A DNA stretch of 64,000 bases from Thalassotalea mangrovi (GCF_005116735.1 NZ_SWDB01000007.1:124001-188000), one strand, 5' to 3'; numbered from the stretch's first letter, positions 42,210 through 53,256 are shown. A program made the numbers and translations. The notes: generated from the letters alone by a model not told the origin.

Positions 42210-43424
42210 ATGAAGCAAAATATCAAAAAAGTCGTTTTAGCATACTCAGGTGGATTGGATACCTCGGCGATCATCCCATGGCTAAAAGAAAACTATGATG
42301 GTTGTGAAGTTGTCGCCTTTTGCGCAGACGTTGGTCAGGGTGAAGAAGAGCTTGCGGGTATTCAGGAAAAGGCCATCGCTTCAGGTGCCAGCGAATGTCA
42401 CGTGGTCGACCTGAAAGAGGAATTTGTTAAAGACTATATTTATCCGATCCTGAAAACCGGTGCTGTGTATGAAGGCCAATACCTGCTCGGTACGTCGATG
42501 GCGCGCCCGGTTATAGCCAAAGCCCATGTGGAAGTAGCATTGAAAGTTGGCGCCGATGCGGTTTGCCATGGCTGTACCGGTAAAGGTAACGACCAGGTGC
42601 GGTTTGAGTCCTGTTTCGCGGCGTTAGCTCCGCAGTTAAAAGTGATTGCACCATGGCGTGAGTGGGACATGGTGTCCCGTGAAGACCTGCTGGCGTACCT
42701 GGCCGAACGCAACATCCCGTGCGCAGCATCACTGACTAAAATATATTCCCGTGATGCCAATGCCTGGCACATTTCCCATGAAGGTGGTGAACTGGAAGAT
42801 CCCTGGTGTGAGCCGTCCAAAGAGGTCTGGACCATGACTGTTGATCCCATGGATGCGCCGGATACACCGGACTCGGTAACCTTAAGCTTCGAGCAGGGAG
42901 AATTGGTTAAGGTTGATGGCCATTCACTCACCCCTTATCAAGCTCTGGTTTATCTCAACGATAAGGCCGCCGCCCATGGTGTAGGTCGTATCGATATTGT
43001 CGAAAACCGCCTGGTCGGAATGAAGTCGCGTGGTTGTTACGAAACGCCGGGCGGGACGGTGTTAATGGCCGCATATAAAGGCCTGGAGTCTTTGATTCTT
43101 GATAAAGAATCGCTGAAATTCCGTGAGTCGGTCGGGCTGGAATTTTCGCATGTGATTTATGATGGCCGCTGGTTTACGCCGCTTGCCAAAGCCCAGCTTG
43201 CTGCCTGCGAAACGTTTGCCGAAAACATCAGCGGAGATGTGGTAGTTAAGCTTTACAAAGGCCAGGCCATCGTCACTCAGCGTCGTTCACCGAACAGTTT
43301 GTATTCGGAGGAGTTTGCTACCTTTGGCGAAGATGATGTCTATGATCAAAAGCATGCTGAAGGTTTTATCCGTTTATTCAGCCTGTCGAGTCGCATCGGT
43401 GCATTAAAAGCTCAGGAGAAATAA
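42210..43424 (+). CDS. argG: Argininosuccinate synthase
   Basis: ATP-dependent joining of citrulline and aspartate. The PP-motif AYSGGLDTS is at about residues 10-18, followed by [15 protein letters not shown] and the YETPGGTVL segment. I start at ATG 42210 (MKQNIKKVV); ATG 42195, overlapping the argF stop as TAATG, would add five residues, and the open frame runs further back inside argF. Length 404 is the common class. argH begins two bases after its stop. Confidence 0.96.
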   Translation: MKQNIKKVVLAYSGGLDTSAIIPWLKENYDGCEVVAFCADVGQGEEELAGIQEKAIASGASECHVVDLKEEFVKDYIYPILKTGAVYEGQYLLGTSMARPVIAKAHVEVALKVGADAVCHGCTGKGNDQVRFESCFAALAPQLKVIAPWREWDMVSREDLLAYLAERNIPCAASLTKIYSRDANAWHISHEGGELEDPWCEPSKEVWTMTVDPMDAPDTPDSVTLSFEQGELVKVDGHSLTPYQALVYLNDKAAAHGVGRIDIVENRLVGMKSRGCYETPGGTVLMAAYKGLESLILDKESLKFRESVGLEFSHVIYDGRWFTPLAKAQLAACETFAENISGDVVVKLYKGQAIVTQRRSPNSLYSEEFATFGEDDVYDQKHAEGFIRLFSLSSRIGALKAQEK

Positions 43425-43425
43425 C

Positions 43426-45315
43426 ATGGCGTTATGGGGTGGCCGGTTTCAATCCGGCAGTAGTGACATTTTTAAAGCATTCAATGATAGTTTGCCGTTT
43501 GATCATGTTTTGGTACACCAGGACATCCAGGGCTCTATCGGTTGGTCCAAGGCGATTCAAAAAGCCGGTGTGCTCAGCATCGCCGAGCAACAACAGCTGG
43601 AGCAGGGACTGCTGGACCTTGCGGCCAAAGTGGAAAACGGTGAGGTGGATTTTAGTGAGTCCAGTGCCGAAGATATTCATTCCTGGGTCGAAGCCGAGTT
43701 GACGCTTACCCTGGGAGATATCGCCCGCAAGCTGCATACCGGGCGAAGCCGTAATGATCAGGTGTCAACCGACTTACGCCTCTGGGCGCGAGAGCAGGTG
43801 GATATGCTGATAAAAACACTGACGCTTTGTGTGCAGGAATTACTTAATCTGGCAGATAACAATAAACAGCATATCCTGCCGGGGTATACCCACTTACAAC
43901 GGGCGCAACCGGTTCGCTTTGCGCACTGGTGCCTGGCTTATGTCGAAATGTTAAAGCGTGATATTTCGCGACTTGAAGATGCCCGTGTACGCTTAAATCA
44001 GTCACCCTTGGGTTGTGCAGCGCTGGCAGGTACGACGTATAACATCAATCGCTATGAATTAGCGGAATCGCTCGGCTTCGACGGCCCGTGCATGAATTCC
44101 CTGGATGCAGTCTCCGACCGGGATTATGTCCTGGATCTGTTATTTGCCGCCAGTACCGGAATGATGCACCTATCCCGGTTTGCCGAAGATTTGATCTTTT
44201 TTAATTCCGGCGAAGCAAATTTCATTACCCTGGGTGATCAGGTAACTTCTGGCAGCTCCTTGATGCCGCAAAAGAAAAATCCCGATGCCCTGGAACTAAT
44301 GCGCGGTAAAACTGGCCGGGTTTTTGGCTCCCTGCAGGCGTTGCTGGTGACTCTTAAAGGTTTGCCGTTGGCATACAACAAAGACATGCAGGAAGATAAG
44401 CAGGGTTTGTTTGATGCATTAGAGCAATGGTCAAACTGTCTGGTGATGATGAAAGAAGTGGTCAATTCTATTGAGCTTAATTCTGCCGCCTGCCAGAAAG
44501 CGGCACGCGAAGGTTACGCCAATGCCACTGAACTGGCGGATTACCTGGTATCCAAAGGCGTGCCATTTCGAACCGCCCATGAAATTACCGGAGCTGTGGT
44601 TTTGTATGCGATTAACGAGCGACTACCACTGGAAAGCCTGCGTCTTGATGAATTTCAACAGTTTTCAGATTTAATAGAAGAAGACGTCTATCCGATTCTG
44701 GAACTGGAGTACCTGGTTGATAAGCGCAATATCCTTGGCGGCACGGGTATAGAACCGGTGGAAAAAGTTATTGCCCAGAATCGTCATCAGTTTGGCAGTG
44801 CCCAGTTTGTTGTCCGTGATGCCAGGCTTACTGACATTCGCGCCATCGTCAAGTTGGTCAACTATTGGTCTTCCCGTGAAGAAAACCTGCCACGCGGTGA
44901 GGAAGATTTGATTCGCAGTATTCGCGATTTTGCCGTCGTTGAAGTCAATGGCCAGGTATGCGGTTGTGCGGCACTGTACATCTACTCTACCGGCTTGGCG
45001 GAAATACGCTCGCTTGGCGTGTCAGTGAATCATCAGGGCAAAGGCTATGGGCAAAAATTATGTCAGTTCCTGTTGGATCGCGCCAAAGCCATGTCACTTC
45101 TAAAAGTTTTTGTGTTAACCAGAAAACCTAATTTCTTTGAGAATCTTGGCTTTATACCGAGTGATAAGGATGCTTTGCCGGAAAAAGTGATGAAAGACTG
45201 TGATCTTTGTCCGAAGCAGGATAACTGCGATGAAGAGGCCTTGCTGTATCATTTAAGTGACCATCATTCGATGCCGCAAATGTTAAGCGCAATTGCTATC
45301 AATGAAGTGGTGTAA
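43426..45315 (+). CDS. argH: Argininosuccinate lyase fused to N-acetylglutamate synthase
   Basis: Residues 1 to about 460 are argininosuccinate lyase, with [11 protein letters not shown] at the start, [15 protein letters not shown] and the signature [11 protein letters not shown] (about 280). From about 465 a GNAT acetyltransferase domain follows: [15 protein letters not shown], then the acetyl-CoA loop [10 protein letters not shown] and a Cys-rich [11 protein letters not shown] end. This ArgH(A) fusion, known from alteromonads, vibrios and Moritella, supplies the first and last enzymes of arginine synthesis in one chain and explains the lack of a separate argA here. Length 629. A bidirectional terminator follows. 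Confidence 0.96.
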   Translation: MALWGGRFQSGSSDIFKAFNDSLPFDHVLVHQDIQGSIGWSKAIQKAGVLSIAEQQQLEQGLLDLAAKVENGEVDFSESSAEDIHSWVEAELTLTLGDIARKLHTGRSRNDQVSTDLRLWAREQVDMLIKTLTLCVQELLNLADNNKQHILPGYTHLQRAQPVRFAHWCLAYVEMLKRDISRLEDARVRLNQSPLGCAALAGTTYNINRYELAESLGFDGPCMNSLDAVSDRDYVLDLLFAASTGMMHLSRFAEDLIFFNSGEANFITLGDQVTSGSSLMPQKKNPDALELMRGKTGRVFGSLQALLVTLKGLPLAYNKDMQEDKQGLFDALEQWSNCLVMMKEVVNSIELNSAACQKAAREGYANATELADYLVSKGVPFRTAHEITGAVVLYAINERLPLESLRLDEFQQFSDLIEEDVYPILELEYLVDKRNILGGTGIEPVEKVIAQNRHQFGSAQFVVRDARLTDIRAIVKLVNYWSSREENLPRGEEDLIRSIRDFAVVEVNGQVCGCAALYIYSTGLAEIRSLGVSVNHQGKGYGQKLCQFLLDRAKAMSLLKVFVLTRKPNFFENLGFIPSDKDALPEKVMKDCDLCPKQDNCDEEALLYHLSDHHSMPQMLSAIAINEVV

Positions 45316-45337
45316 TTAGTAATGCTCGCAAACGTAT

Positions 45338-45362
45338 AAAGCCCGCTTAATGCGGGCTTTAT
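45338..45362. terminator. Terminator between argH and mrcA
   Basis: AAAGCCCGC (45338-45346), loop TTAAT, GCGGGCTTT (45352-45360), then T-rich on the + strand and TTTATAC on the other strand. It serves argH and could also help end the convergent mrcA transcript. Confidence 0.88.
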
Positions 45363-45394
45363 TATTAGTAGCTTTTCACAACTTGTGACTGGTA

Positions 45395-47989
45395 CTAGAA
45401 CAGCTCCTCTTCCGGACTGTTTTCTTCATCGCCTTCTAGCACCGTTTCCAATACGTTTTCCTGCGCCCACTCATTCGGTTCTGTACCTTTAATAAAGTAT
45501 TCGAAAATCGAACTTCTGTCGGTTTTATCACTGCGCTTACCGGTCATTCGGTCAATGCGAATCGATACCACATCTTCCGGTTGTTCAAAGGGTTCCGGTT
45601 GATAATTTTGTAGCGCGGTTTCCATAAAATCGATCCAGAACGGCTGTGCCGCGTTGGCGCCGGCCTCGGCACCGACAATCTGGCCGGCACCGAGATTGCG
45701 ATTTGAGCTGGTGCGACCAAGGTTACGTTTTGGATCGTCAAAACCGATCCAGGAACTGGCGGCAATGCGACGGCTGAAACCCGTAAACCAGGCATCTTTG
45801 GATTCATTGGTAGTACCGGTTTTGCCGGCGATGTCGCGACGGTTTAATTTCTTCGCCCTCCAGCCGGTCCCCGACCAGCCGGTGCCTTCCGACCAGTCTC
45901 CACCGCCACCCCAGATTACTGAGTTCATGGCATCGGCAATTAAAAATGCGTTTTGACGGCTGATGATACGTTTTGCCAGCGGCTGGGTTAGTAATTCCAG
46001 ATCTATGGTATCAAGCGTATCGAGGTTATTTGCATATTCGAGTTGCGCCAGCTCACAGGAATAGCAGGCCATTTTTGGATTGGCCTGATAAATAATCTCG
46101 CCATCGCGATTTTCGATGCGATCGATTATGTAGGGCTCGACCAGGTAACCACCATTGGCAAATGCGGCAAAGCCGGTAACAATCTGCAATGGTGTTAGTG
46201 AAGCTGAACCCAATGCTAACGATTCATTGCGCGGCAACTCATTGCGATCAAAACCAAACTTGCTTAAATGATTGATCAACGTCTCCAGGCCGATACCACG
46301 AAGCAGGCGCACAGAAATAACGTTTTTTGATTTCGCCAGGCCGGTCCGCACACGCAGTGGTCCTTCGTAAATGGCCGGTGAATTTTTCGGACGCCAGGTG
46401 AAACCAGAGCTTCGATCCCACTGATTAATTGGCGCATCATTGACAATGCTTGCCAGTGTGTAGTCATTTTCCAGTGCCGCAGAATAGACAAAAGGTTTGA
46501 TATTCGATCCAACCTGACGATTAGCCTGGGTTACCCGGTTGAACTGGCTTTGCTTGAAGCTATAGCCACCGACACTGGAGATTATTGCACCGGAGTCCGG
46601 AGATATCGCTACAACCGCACCCGATACTTCCGGCAACTGACTAAGTTGCATGCGCTCTGGATTATTACGTAAATATACCACCTCACCTGAGGTTAATATG
46701 TCACTTGCCGTTTTCGGCGCGCGCCCCTGGCGTTTGTCCCCTAAAAATGGTCGGGCCCAGGACATAGCTTCCCAGTCCAGGTAAACCTGATTACCACTTC
46801 TAAGTAACACCAATGCCCGTTGCTCTTCCACCTCAAGTACCGCACCTGGAAACAGATCCTGGTAAGTATCCACCTGTTTCAGCTCGTCAATAATGGTTTC
46901 AAGATCCAAAGCTTCGGAAGGCAGGGCATTGAGTTCTGATATAAATTGTTCCAGTTCGAGATCGGTATATTGATTGCTCACTCGTGCTAACAGCACATCA
47001 CGATCGTTATCCGATACCCATAATCGGCTCACTGGACCTCGATATCCGTGGCGCTCATCATAGGCATAGATATTTTTCAGGACCGCAGCTTCAGCGGCGC
47101 GTTGCAAGTCTGAAGATACGGTCGTGTAGACCTTAAAACCTTCGTTGTAGGCGACGTCTTTGGGATACATATCCAGTACTTTTTTATGAGCCATTTGTGC
47201 GACATAGGGAGCGCTTAACTCGATTTTCGCGCCATGGCGTTTGGTATGGATTTCTTCATTGTTCGCCTGTTGATATTCATCTTCAGTAATGTAACCACTC
47301 ACTAACATCCGTTGCAGTACGGTCGTTCGTCGGAATTTGGCATTTTCCGGAGAAGAAATTGGGTTGTATTTTGACGGCGCTTTTGGGAGTCCGGCGATGA
47401 CCGCGATTTCGGCCAGCGTTAATTCATCCAGGGTTTTACCGTAATAGACTTCGGCAGCGGCGCCAACACCAAAAGCGCGGTGGCTTAATTCTATCTTGTT
47501 CAGGTACAGCTCAAGAATTTCATCTTTGCTCAGCAATCGCTCCATATGCAGCGAGATAAAAATCTCCCGCAGTTTGCGGGTATAGGTTTGCTCCCGGGTT
47601 AAGAAAAAGTTCCGGGCAGTCTGCATGGTAATGGTTGACGCCCCACCGCGATGGACACCAATCAGTTGTCCCCAGACGGCTCGCCCCATACCCACAGGAT
47701 CGACGCCGAAATGTTGGTAGAAACGATTATCCTCGGTGGCCAGGAAGGCGTTAATCAATTGCTGTGGCATATCGTCGAGCTTCACCGGAATCCGGCGTTT
47801 CTCGCCGAACTGAGAAATGAGTTCACCTTCAGCAGAATAGATCTTCATTGGGGTTTGCAATTCGATATCTTTTAGCACCGCGACGCTGGGTAAATCGTCT
47901 TTCATATGAAAATAAAAACCCGTCAGGGTTAATAACCCAATGATTGCGATAAAAAAAGAAAATTGTAATAGACGCTTAATCAATACCAC
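45395..47989 (-). CDS. mrcA: Penicillin-binding protein 1A
   Basis: Bifunctional peptidoglycan glycosyltransferase and DD-transpeptidase of the inner membrane. The TM anchor is at about 9-28. The GT51 domain has the catalytic Glu in ATEDNRFYQHFGVDP (about 85) and GGASTITMQTARNFFLTRE. An OB-type insert precedes the transpeptidase domain with S-x-x-K in GSNIKPFVYSA (about 495), S-x-N as SKN and KTGTT (about 755). Length 864 matches class A1 PBPs. It is divergent from pilM, the same arrangement as E. coli mrcA/hofM. Confidence 0.97.
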   Translation of the reverse strand: MVLIKRLLQFSFFIAIIGLLTLTGFYFHMKDDLPSVAVLKDIELQTPMKIYSAEGELISQFGEKRRIPVKLDDMPQQLINAFLATEDNRFYQHFGVDPVGMGRAVWGQLIGVHRGGASTITMQTARNFFLTREQTYTRKLREIFISLHMERLLSKDEILELYLNKIELSHRAFGVGAAAEVYYGKTLDELTLAEIAVIAGLPKAPSKYNPISSPENAKFRRTTVLQRMLVSGYITEDEYQQANNEEIHTKRHGAKIELSAPYVAQMAHKKVLDMYPKDVAYNEGFKVYTTVSSDLQRAAEAAVLKNIYAYDERHGYRGPVSRLWVSDNDRDVLLARVSNQYTDLELEQFISELNALPSEALDLETIIDELKQVDTYQDLFPGAVLEVEEQRALVLLRSGNQVYLDWEAMSWARPFLGDKRQGRAPKTASDILTSGEVVYLRNNPERMQLSQLPEVSGAVVAISPDSGAIISSVGGYSFKQSQFNRVTQANRQVGSNIKPFVYSAALENDYTLASIVNDAPINQWDRSSGFTWRPKNSPAIYEGPLRVRTGLAKSKNVISVRLLRGIGLETLINHLSKFGFDRNELPRNESLALGSASLTPLQIVTGFAAFANGGYLVEPYIIDRIENRDGEIIYQANPKMACYSCELAQLEYANNLDTLDTIDLELLTQPLAKRIISRQNAFLIADAMNSVIWGGGGDWSEGTGWSGTGWRAKKLNRRDIAGKTGTTNESKDAWFTGFSRRIAASSWIGFDDPKRNLGRTSSNRNLGAGQIVGAEAGANAAQPFWIDFMETALQNYQPEPFEQPEDVVSIRIDRMTGKRSDKTDRSSIFEYFIKGTEPNEWAQENVLETVLEGDEENSPEEELF

Positions 47990-48297
47990 TTAGCTGATTC
48001 CAATAGATTTTTTATAAAAAGACTTAGCTTGGTTACCCCTAGTATATCGGTATTTTCATGTCAATAAATGTATTTTTATTGTAACTTATGGTTAAATGGC
48101 TTAAAACGTCGTAGCATTTATTTGTTGAAAGTCAAGCAAGTGATTGACATTTGTACAAGTCTGCATTTCAATGGTAACAAACCGTAGTCGAAAATGACGT
48201 GATTACCGTCGCTGTTTCAGACAATCACACTGAACTAGCGAATTAAGGACAATTCAGGGCCCCCAAGCAAAATCAATAACAAAGTGTATGGGAACTT
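47990..48297. promoter_or_regulatory. mrcA/pilM divergent promoter region
   Basis: No gene in these 308 bases. On the + strand TTGACA (48144-48149) with 17 bases to TTCAAT (48167-48172) is the best sigma-70 match in the window and probably drives pilMNOPQ, leaving a 5' leader of about 120 bases. On the - strand an A/T-rich stretch with TATAAAAA-like sequence near 48010-48025 could hold the mrcA promoter. The region from 48050 to 48120 is AT-rich without a clear signal. Confidence 0.5.
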
Positions 48298-49377
48298 ATG
48301 CTAAGTAAATTATGGAATAAAAATGCCTCATTAATGGTGGGCATAGACATTGGCTCGCATTCTGTAAAAGCGGTACTGATTAGTGAAGGTGCTCATGGTT
48401 ATCAGCTAGACGCTTATGCCGTGGAACCAATGCCTAAAGGCGCTATTGTTGAACGAAAAGTTCAGGATATCGAGGCAGTTGGTGCGGTCATTCGCAAAAT
48501 TCGCAAAAAAGTCATGTCCTCAGTAGGTAACGCCGCGGTCGCCGTCTCCGGTTCAACGGTAATTACCAAAACCGTCTATATGGATGTTTCTCTTACCGAT
48601 GATGAATTAGCCAGTCAGATAGAGATTGAAGCAGACAGTCTGATTCCTTATCCCCTTGATGAAGTCAGCCTGGATTTTGAAAAACTGGATGTCAACGAAG
48701 CCGACCCCAGCAAAGTGAATATTCTGCTCAGTGCGGTACGTACTGAAACCGTTGAAGCCAGGGTGTCATCACTGGAAACTGGTGGCTTTCAGACCAAAGT
48801 TGTTGATGTTGAATCTTACGCCCTGAGCCGTGCCAGCGACTTGTGCCTGCCAATGCTTCCTGATGATGCTGATGGCAAAGTAGTGGCATACATCGATATC
48901 GGTGCCACCATGACCCTGTTCACCGTAACCGAAGACGGTAAAAATATTTACACCAGGGACCAGCTGTTTGGCTCCGAACAATACACCCGCTCTATTGTTT
49001 CCTATTACAATAAATCGTTCGAAGAAGCGGAACGGGAAAAATTATCTGGTGCTCTACCACCAACCTATACCTTTGAAGTGCTTGCGCCGTTCCAAACGAC
49101 CCTGATTCAGCAGATTCGCCGCGCGATTCAAATGTATTTGACCTTCAGTGGTAAAGACAAACTTGATTATCTGGTGGTTTCCGGTGGTTCTGCCAACCTG
49201 GAAAATATCAAAGAGTTGCTAACCACGGAATTGGGTATCCATACCATCATTGCCGACCCATTCAACAACATGAGTATTAGTGTTGATGTCGACCAAATAG
49301 AGCTTGCAAAAGTCGCCCCCCAACTAATGGTTGCTTCTGGACTTGCGTTAAGGAGTTTCTCACCATGCCACATATAA
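48298..49377 (+). CDS. pilM: Type IV pilus assembly protein PilM
   Basis: Actin-like cytoplasmic ATP-binding protein that binds the PilN N-terminus and ties the alignment subcomplex to the motor. VGIDIGSHSVKAV is the phosphate-1 motif, YIDIGATMTLFTV the phosphate-2 motif and LVVSGGSANLENI the adenosine motif. Length 359 is normal. The C-terminus overlaps pilN by 13 bases. The pilMNOPQ operon is the standard one next to mrcA and aroKB. Confidence 0.96.
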   Translation: MLSKLWNKNASLMVGIDIGSHSVKAVLISEGAHGYQLDAYAVEPMPKGAIVERKVQDIEAVGAVIRKIRKKVMSSVGNAAVAVSGSTVITKTVYMDVSLTDDELASQIEIEADSLIPYPLDEVSLDFEKLDVNEADPSKVNILLSAVRTETVEARVSSLETGGFQTKVVDVESYALSRASDLCLPMLPDDADGKVVAYIDIGATMTLFTVTEDGKNIYTRDQLFGSEQYTRSIVSYYNKSFEEAEREKLSGALPPTYTFEVLAPFQTTLIQQIRRAIQMYLTFSGKDKLDYLVVSGGSANLENIKELLTTELGIHTIIADPFNNMSISVDVDQIELAKVAPQLMVASGLALRSFSPCHI

Positions 49378-49958
49378 ACCTCCTTCCCTGGCGGGAAGAG
49401 GCAAAACGGCTGCAACAACAGCAGTATTTGTCCATTTTAGCCTTCCTGGCGCTGGTGACTTTTCTGGTGTTTTTCCTGATTAGCACATATTTTCAGGCTC
49501 GAATAGATGGCCAGATTGCCAGAAACCAATATTTGACCAATGAAATCAAAGTATTGGATACTAAAATTGCGGAAATTAATACGCTGGAACAGAAAAAGAA
49601 AGATTTGATTCAGCGCATGCGTCTTATCGAGCAGTTACAGAAAAGCCGTAATGTCGGTACCCAGGTTCTTGATGAGATGGCGAAGATTGTGCCATCTGGT
49701 ATCTACCTGGTGAAACTGGAAAAAAGAGGCCCTGAGCTGTTTATTGAAGGCAAAAGCGAATCCAATAATCACCTGGCAAACATGATTCGTGAAGTGCAAA
49801 GCTCAGAGTTACTGACCGATGCTGAACTTGAGTCAATCACCGCCAGCAATGGTGACAACAAACTACTCAGTGATTTTAAGATGTCATTACGTATCAAAGG
49901 CTTGATTGATGATGCTGACAAGGCTGATGGCAAACGCACCACAGTAGGAGGTCGATAA
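49365..49958 (+). CDS. pilN: Type IV pilus assembly protein PilN
   Basis: Bitopic inner-membrane protein that pairs with PilO. The cytoplasmic tail begins with the conserved INLLPWREEAK element bound by PilM; the TM helix is at about 22-44, followed by a coiled coil and a ferredoxin-like periplasmic domain. Length 197. It overlaps pilM and is joined to pilO by a one-base overlap. Confidence 0.96.
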   Translation: MPHINLLPWREEAKRLQQQQYLSILAFLALVTFLVFFLISTYFQARIDGQIARNQYLTNEIKVLDTKIAEINTLEQKKKDLIQRMRLIEQLQKSRNVGTQVLDEMAKIVPSGIYLVKLEKRGPELFIEGKSESNNHLANMIREVQSSELLTDAELESITASNGDNKLLSDFKMSLRIKGLIDDADKADGKRTTVGGR

Positions 49959-50560
49959 TGGATTGGAAAAATATCGACTTATCGCAGTTTGATAACCTCG
50001 AACTGGATAACATTGGCCAGTGGCCTAAAGCAGCAAAGATTATTTTAGCGCTGTTTATGGTGATATTGCTTGGAGCATTAGCTCATTACCTGTTGGTTAA
50101 AGATAAAATTGTTAACTTAGAAACTGAAATAGCTAAAGAAAGTGACCTGCGTATTTCCTATAAAGCGAAATACAAAGTGGCCGCAAACCTTGAACTATTT
50201 CGCGAGCAAATGGAAGAAGCGGAAGAGTTATTCCGTAACCAGGTTAAGCGCCTGCCAGAGAGTCACGAAACTCCGGGCCTACTTGATGATATTACCTTTG
50301 TGGGCACCACCAGTCGTCTCGATTTTAAGAAACTGAACTGGCAACCAGAGATTCCCCAGGAGTTCTATGTTGAATTACCCATTGAAGTTGAAGTCACGGG
50401 AAGTTACCATGACTTCGGAGAATTTGTGAGTAAAGTCGCGGGGTTACCTCGAATTGTTACCCTTCATGACTTCACTATATTGGGTGATACCAAGGGTGGT
50501 GAGAGCTCACTAAGTTTGAAATTACAGGCTAAAACCTACAAATACAGGGAGAGTAAATAA
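49958..50560 (+). CDS. pilO: Type IV pilus assembly protein PilO
   Basis: Partner of PilN in the alignment complex. A short cytoplasmic segment, a TM helix at about 25-47, a coiled coil and a periplasmic domain with the LPESHETPGLLDDI and GSYHDFGEFVSKVAGLPRIV elements are typical of PilO. Length 200. One-base overlaps (TAATG) join it to pilN and pilP. Confidence 0.96.
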   Translation: MDWKNIDLSQFDNLELDNIGQWPKAAKIILALFMVILLGALAHYLLVKDKIVNLETEIAKESDLRISYKAKYKVAANLELFREQMEEAEELFRNQVKRLPESHETPGLLDDITFVGTTSRLDFKKLNWQPEIPQEFYVELPIEVEVTGSYHDFGEFVSKVAGLPRIVTLHDFTILGDTKGGESSLSLKLQAKTYKYRESK

Positions 50561-51096
50561 TGCGCTATCTAGTATTACTTTCCGTATTTTTGTTATCGGC
50601 CTGCTTTGATGATCTGACAGACATCAAAGAATACACAGAACATGTTAAGGCAACGACAACCAGCAAGATTAAGCCTATGCCAACATTGGCGGAATTTAAT
50701 CACTTTGATTATTCCGCGTTTGCACTGCGCAGTCCCTTCGTTGCACCAAAACCGGAAGCCATTCAGGAAAAAATGCAACAAATGACTGATTGTCTGCATC
50801 CGGATCCAATGCGGCGTAAGCAGCCCCTGGAAAAATTTGCGCTGGAAAGTCTTAACATGCGAGGTACTCTCGGAGATGAAGGTATCATCTGGGCGCTGGT
50901 AGAAGCCTCAGACGCCACCTTACATCGGGTTTCCGTGGGTAGTTATTTGGGCTTGTATAATGGTCGCATTACCAATGTCGGTCAGGAAGAAGTCATAATT
51001 GTAGAATTAATACCTGACGGCGCTGGCTGTTGGGTAGAACGTGAGACTACGTTGAGCATGATTGACCAGGATCTAGAGGGGCAAGGGAACTCATAA
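50560..51096 (+). CDS. pilP: Type IV pilus lipoprotein PilP
   Basis: Inner-membrane lipoprotein linking PilNO to the PilQ secretin. The lipobox LLSAC puts the lipidated Cys at residue 15. A flexible region then leads to the beta-rich domain with ESLNMRGTLGD and VGSYLGLYNGRITNVGQEEV. Length 178 is standard. The start overlaps the pilO stop by one base and pilQ begins two bases after the stop. Confidence 0.96.
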   Translation: MRYLVLLSVFLLSACFDDLTDIKEYTEHVKATTTSKIKPMPTLAEFNHFDYSAFALRSPFVAPKPEAIQEKMQQMTDCLHPDPMRRKQPLEKFALESLNMRGTLGDEGIIWALVEASDATLHRVSVGSYLGLYNGRITNVGQEEVIIVELIPDGAGCWVERETTLSMIDQDLEGQGNS

Positions 51097-51098
51097 TT

Positions 51099-53177
51099 AT
51101 GGACAATAATAATTATAATTCAGGCCAGCAAATGGCACGCAAAACCCTCGGTGTTTTGTTATCCGCTTTGTTGATATTAGTATCGTTTTCCTCTAAGGCG
51201 GCGACCCAGTTAAATGATATTTATTACAATACCCTGTTAGCCGATGAAGTGGAGTTTACTTTCGGTTTTGACAGTGCATTAACGACCGAACCAGAGGTTA
51301 AGACGTTTACCGATCCGGCGCGCATCCAAATTACCTTCGATGCCGAGGAGTTTGTTGAACCCCTGGCCCAGACTGATGTTAATCATGCAGGTATCAAAGA
51401 TATCCAGGTTCGTAAATCTGCTGGTAAGGTCACAGCCGATATCTACCTTGATGACCTGAAATTGTACCAGTCTGGTCTTGTCGAAGGTAAATTCGTCATT
51501 TTGTTGAACAGCCTTAATAGCTACGATCAGGTGCCGACACCGAGTAACGATGAATCAGGCTTTATCAATAACATTCAGGCGATTGATTTTCGCAAGGGAG
51601 ACGCTGAAACCGGGCAGGTTCTGGTATTCCTCGATGACAGTAAATCTTTGGTAGATGTCAAAGAAGTGTTGGGCAAAATCGAAATGGTTTTCCATAACAC
51701 CAGTATTTTGGATGACTTACTGTATAAACTGGATGTGACTGACTTCGGCACCCTGGTAACCAGCATCGAAACCTTTAAAGAAGGTGACAATGCCCGCATT
51801 CAGATTGAAACAGACCGACCGTTTAGTTTCGAACACAATCAGGTAGATAATATTTTCTCTCTGAGCGTGAAAGAATTGGAAGAGAAAAAGTCTTACATGG
51901 AAAATGGAGAAGACTTTAACGGTAAAGCCATCTCTCTGAACTTCCAGGACATTCCGATTCGAACAGTATTGCAGATTATTGCCGACTATAATGGCTTTAA
52001 CCTGGTAACGTCAGATACCGTGGCAGGTAATATCACCTTACGCCTTGACGGTGTTCCATGGGACCAGGCTTTGGACATTATTCTTAAAGTCAAAGGCCTG
52101 GGTAAACGCATGGATGGTAACATCCTGATGATTGCTCCGAATGATGAATTAATTGCCCGTGAGGCTCGTGACCTGCAGGCGCAGCAACAGGTTTCCGAGT
52201 TAGCACCTTTATATAGTGAATACGTACAGGTTAATTACGCAAAAGCAGCAAGCTTTGCCGGCCTGCTGAAAAATGAAGGTACTAGCCTGCTTTCAGAGCG
52301 TGGTAGCGTAACCGTTGATGAACGTACTAATACCCTGCTAATTCGTGATACCGCTAAAAGTATCGAAGATATCAAACGCATGGTCGGCGTCTTAGATATT
52401 CCGATTCGCCAGGTTGTTATTGAATCTCGTATGGTCACGGTTAAAGACAATATCAGTGAAGACTTAGGTATTCGCTGGGGCGTTTCCGAATATAGCGGTG
52501 ATCGCGGTATCTCCGGAACATTGGAAGGTGGTCTGGCAAACATGACTTCTGGAGGTGATCCGGGCTCGATTGGTGGCATCAATGATCGCCTGAATGTGAA
52601 TCTGCCAATTGCAGAGCCAGCCGGGACGATTGCATTCCAGGTAGCACGCCTGGCGGATGGCACCATACTTGATCTTGAACTTTCCGCTCTCGAGCAGGAA
52701 AACAAGGGTGAAATCATTGCCAGCCCGCGTATTACCACATCAAACCAGAAAGAGGCTTATATTGAACAAGGTACAGAAATTCCATTTGTTCAGGCAGCGT
52801 CCTCAGGTGCTACATCGGTAACCTTTAAGAAGGCGGTACTCGGTTTGCGGGTAACTCCACAGATCACGCCGGATAACCGCATTATTCTTGATCTGGTTAT
52901 CACTCAGGATACCCGTGGTGATACGGTGCAAACCGGTACCGGTCAGGCAACCGCAATTGACACTCAGGAAATCGCTACTCAGGTATTGGTGAATAATGGT
53001 GAAACTATCGTTCTGGGTGGTATTTACCAGCAACAGATTATCAATGCGGTTTCGAAAGTACCTGTACTTGGCGATATTCCTTATGTAGGCTGGTTGTTCC
53101 GTACCAGCAGCGAGTTTAACGAGAAAAAAGAGTTACTTATTTTCGTAACCCCACGAATTGTGACAGAAACTCTGTAA
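51099..53177 (+). CDS. pilQ: Type IV pilus secretin PilQ
   Basis: Outer-membrane channel for the type IV pilus. After a signal peptide (about 12-35; an ATG at codon 12 is an alternative start) come two AMIN domains (about 40-260), an N0 domain starting near ISLNFQDIPIRTVLQII, an N1 domain and the secretin core with GTEIPFVQAASSGATSV and KVPVLGDIPYVGWLFR. Length 692. It differs from the gspD secretin in having AMIN domains. Its presence, with pilMNOP, indicates type IV pili; the motor and prepilin genes are elsewhere. Confidence 0.97.
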   Translation: MDNNNYNSGQQMARKTLGVLLSALLILVSFSSKAATQLNDIYYNTLLADEVEFTFGFDSALTTEPEVKTFTDPARIQITFDAEEFVEPLAQTDVNHAGIKDIQVRKSAGKVTADIYLDDLKLYQSGLVEGKFVILLNSLNSYDQVPTPSNDESGFINNIQAIDFRKGDAETGQVLVFLDDSKSLVDVKEVLGKIEMVFHNTSILDDLLYKLDVTDFGTLVTSIETFKEGDNARIQIETDRPFSFEHNQVDNIFSLSVKELEEKKSYMENGEDFNGKAISLNFQDIPIRTVLQIIADYNGFNLVTSDTVAGNITLRLDGVPWDQALDIILKVKGLGKRMDGNILMIAPNDELIAREARDLQAQQQVSELAPLYSEYVQVNYAKAASFAGLLKNEGTSLLSERGSVTVDERTNTLLIRDTAKSIEDIKRMVGVLDIPIRQVVIESRMVTVKDNISEDLGIRWGVSEYSGDRGISGTLEGGLANMTSGGDPGSIGGINDRLNVNLPIAEPAGTIAFQVARLADGTILDLELSALEQENKGEIIASPRITTSNQKEAYIEQGTEIPFVQAASSGATSVTFKKAVLGLRVTPQITPDNRIILDLVITQDTRGDTVQTGTGQATAIDTQEIATQVLVNNGETIVLGGIYQQQIINAVSKVPVLGDIPYVGWLFRTSSEFNEKKELLIFVTPRIVTETL

Positions 53178-53226
53178 TCGTAAACATTCCGAAGTTTAAG
53201 TTTTCGGTAAATTAATGGCGCATTAC

Positions 53227-53256
53227 TTGCAATTAACCTAGAAGAATTGCGATAAT
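53227..53256 (+). promoter_or_regulatory. aroK: Candidate aroK promoter
   Basis: TTGCAA (53227-53232) and GATAAT (53251-53256) are 18 bases apart in the 152-base gap between pilQ and aroK. This would give the aroKB-dam genes their own transcript with a leader of about 65 bases. No terminator is evident after pilQ. Confidence 0.45.
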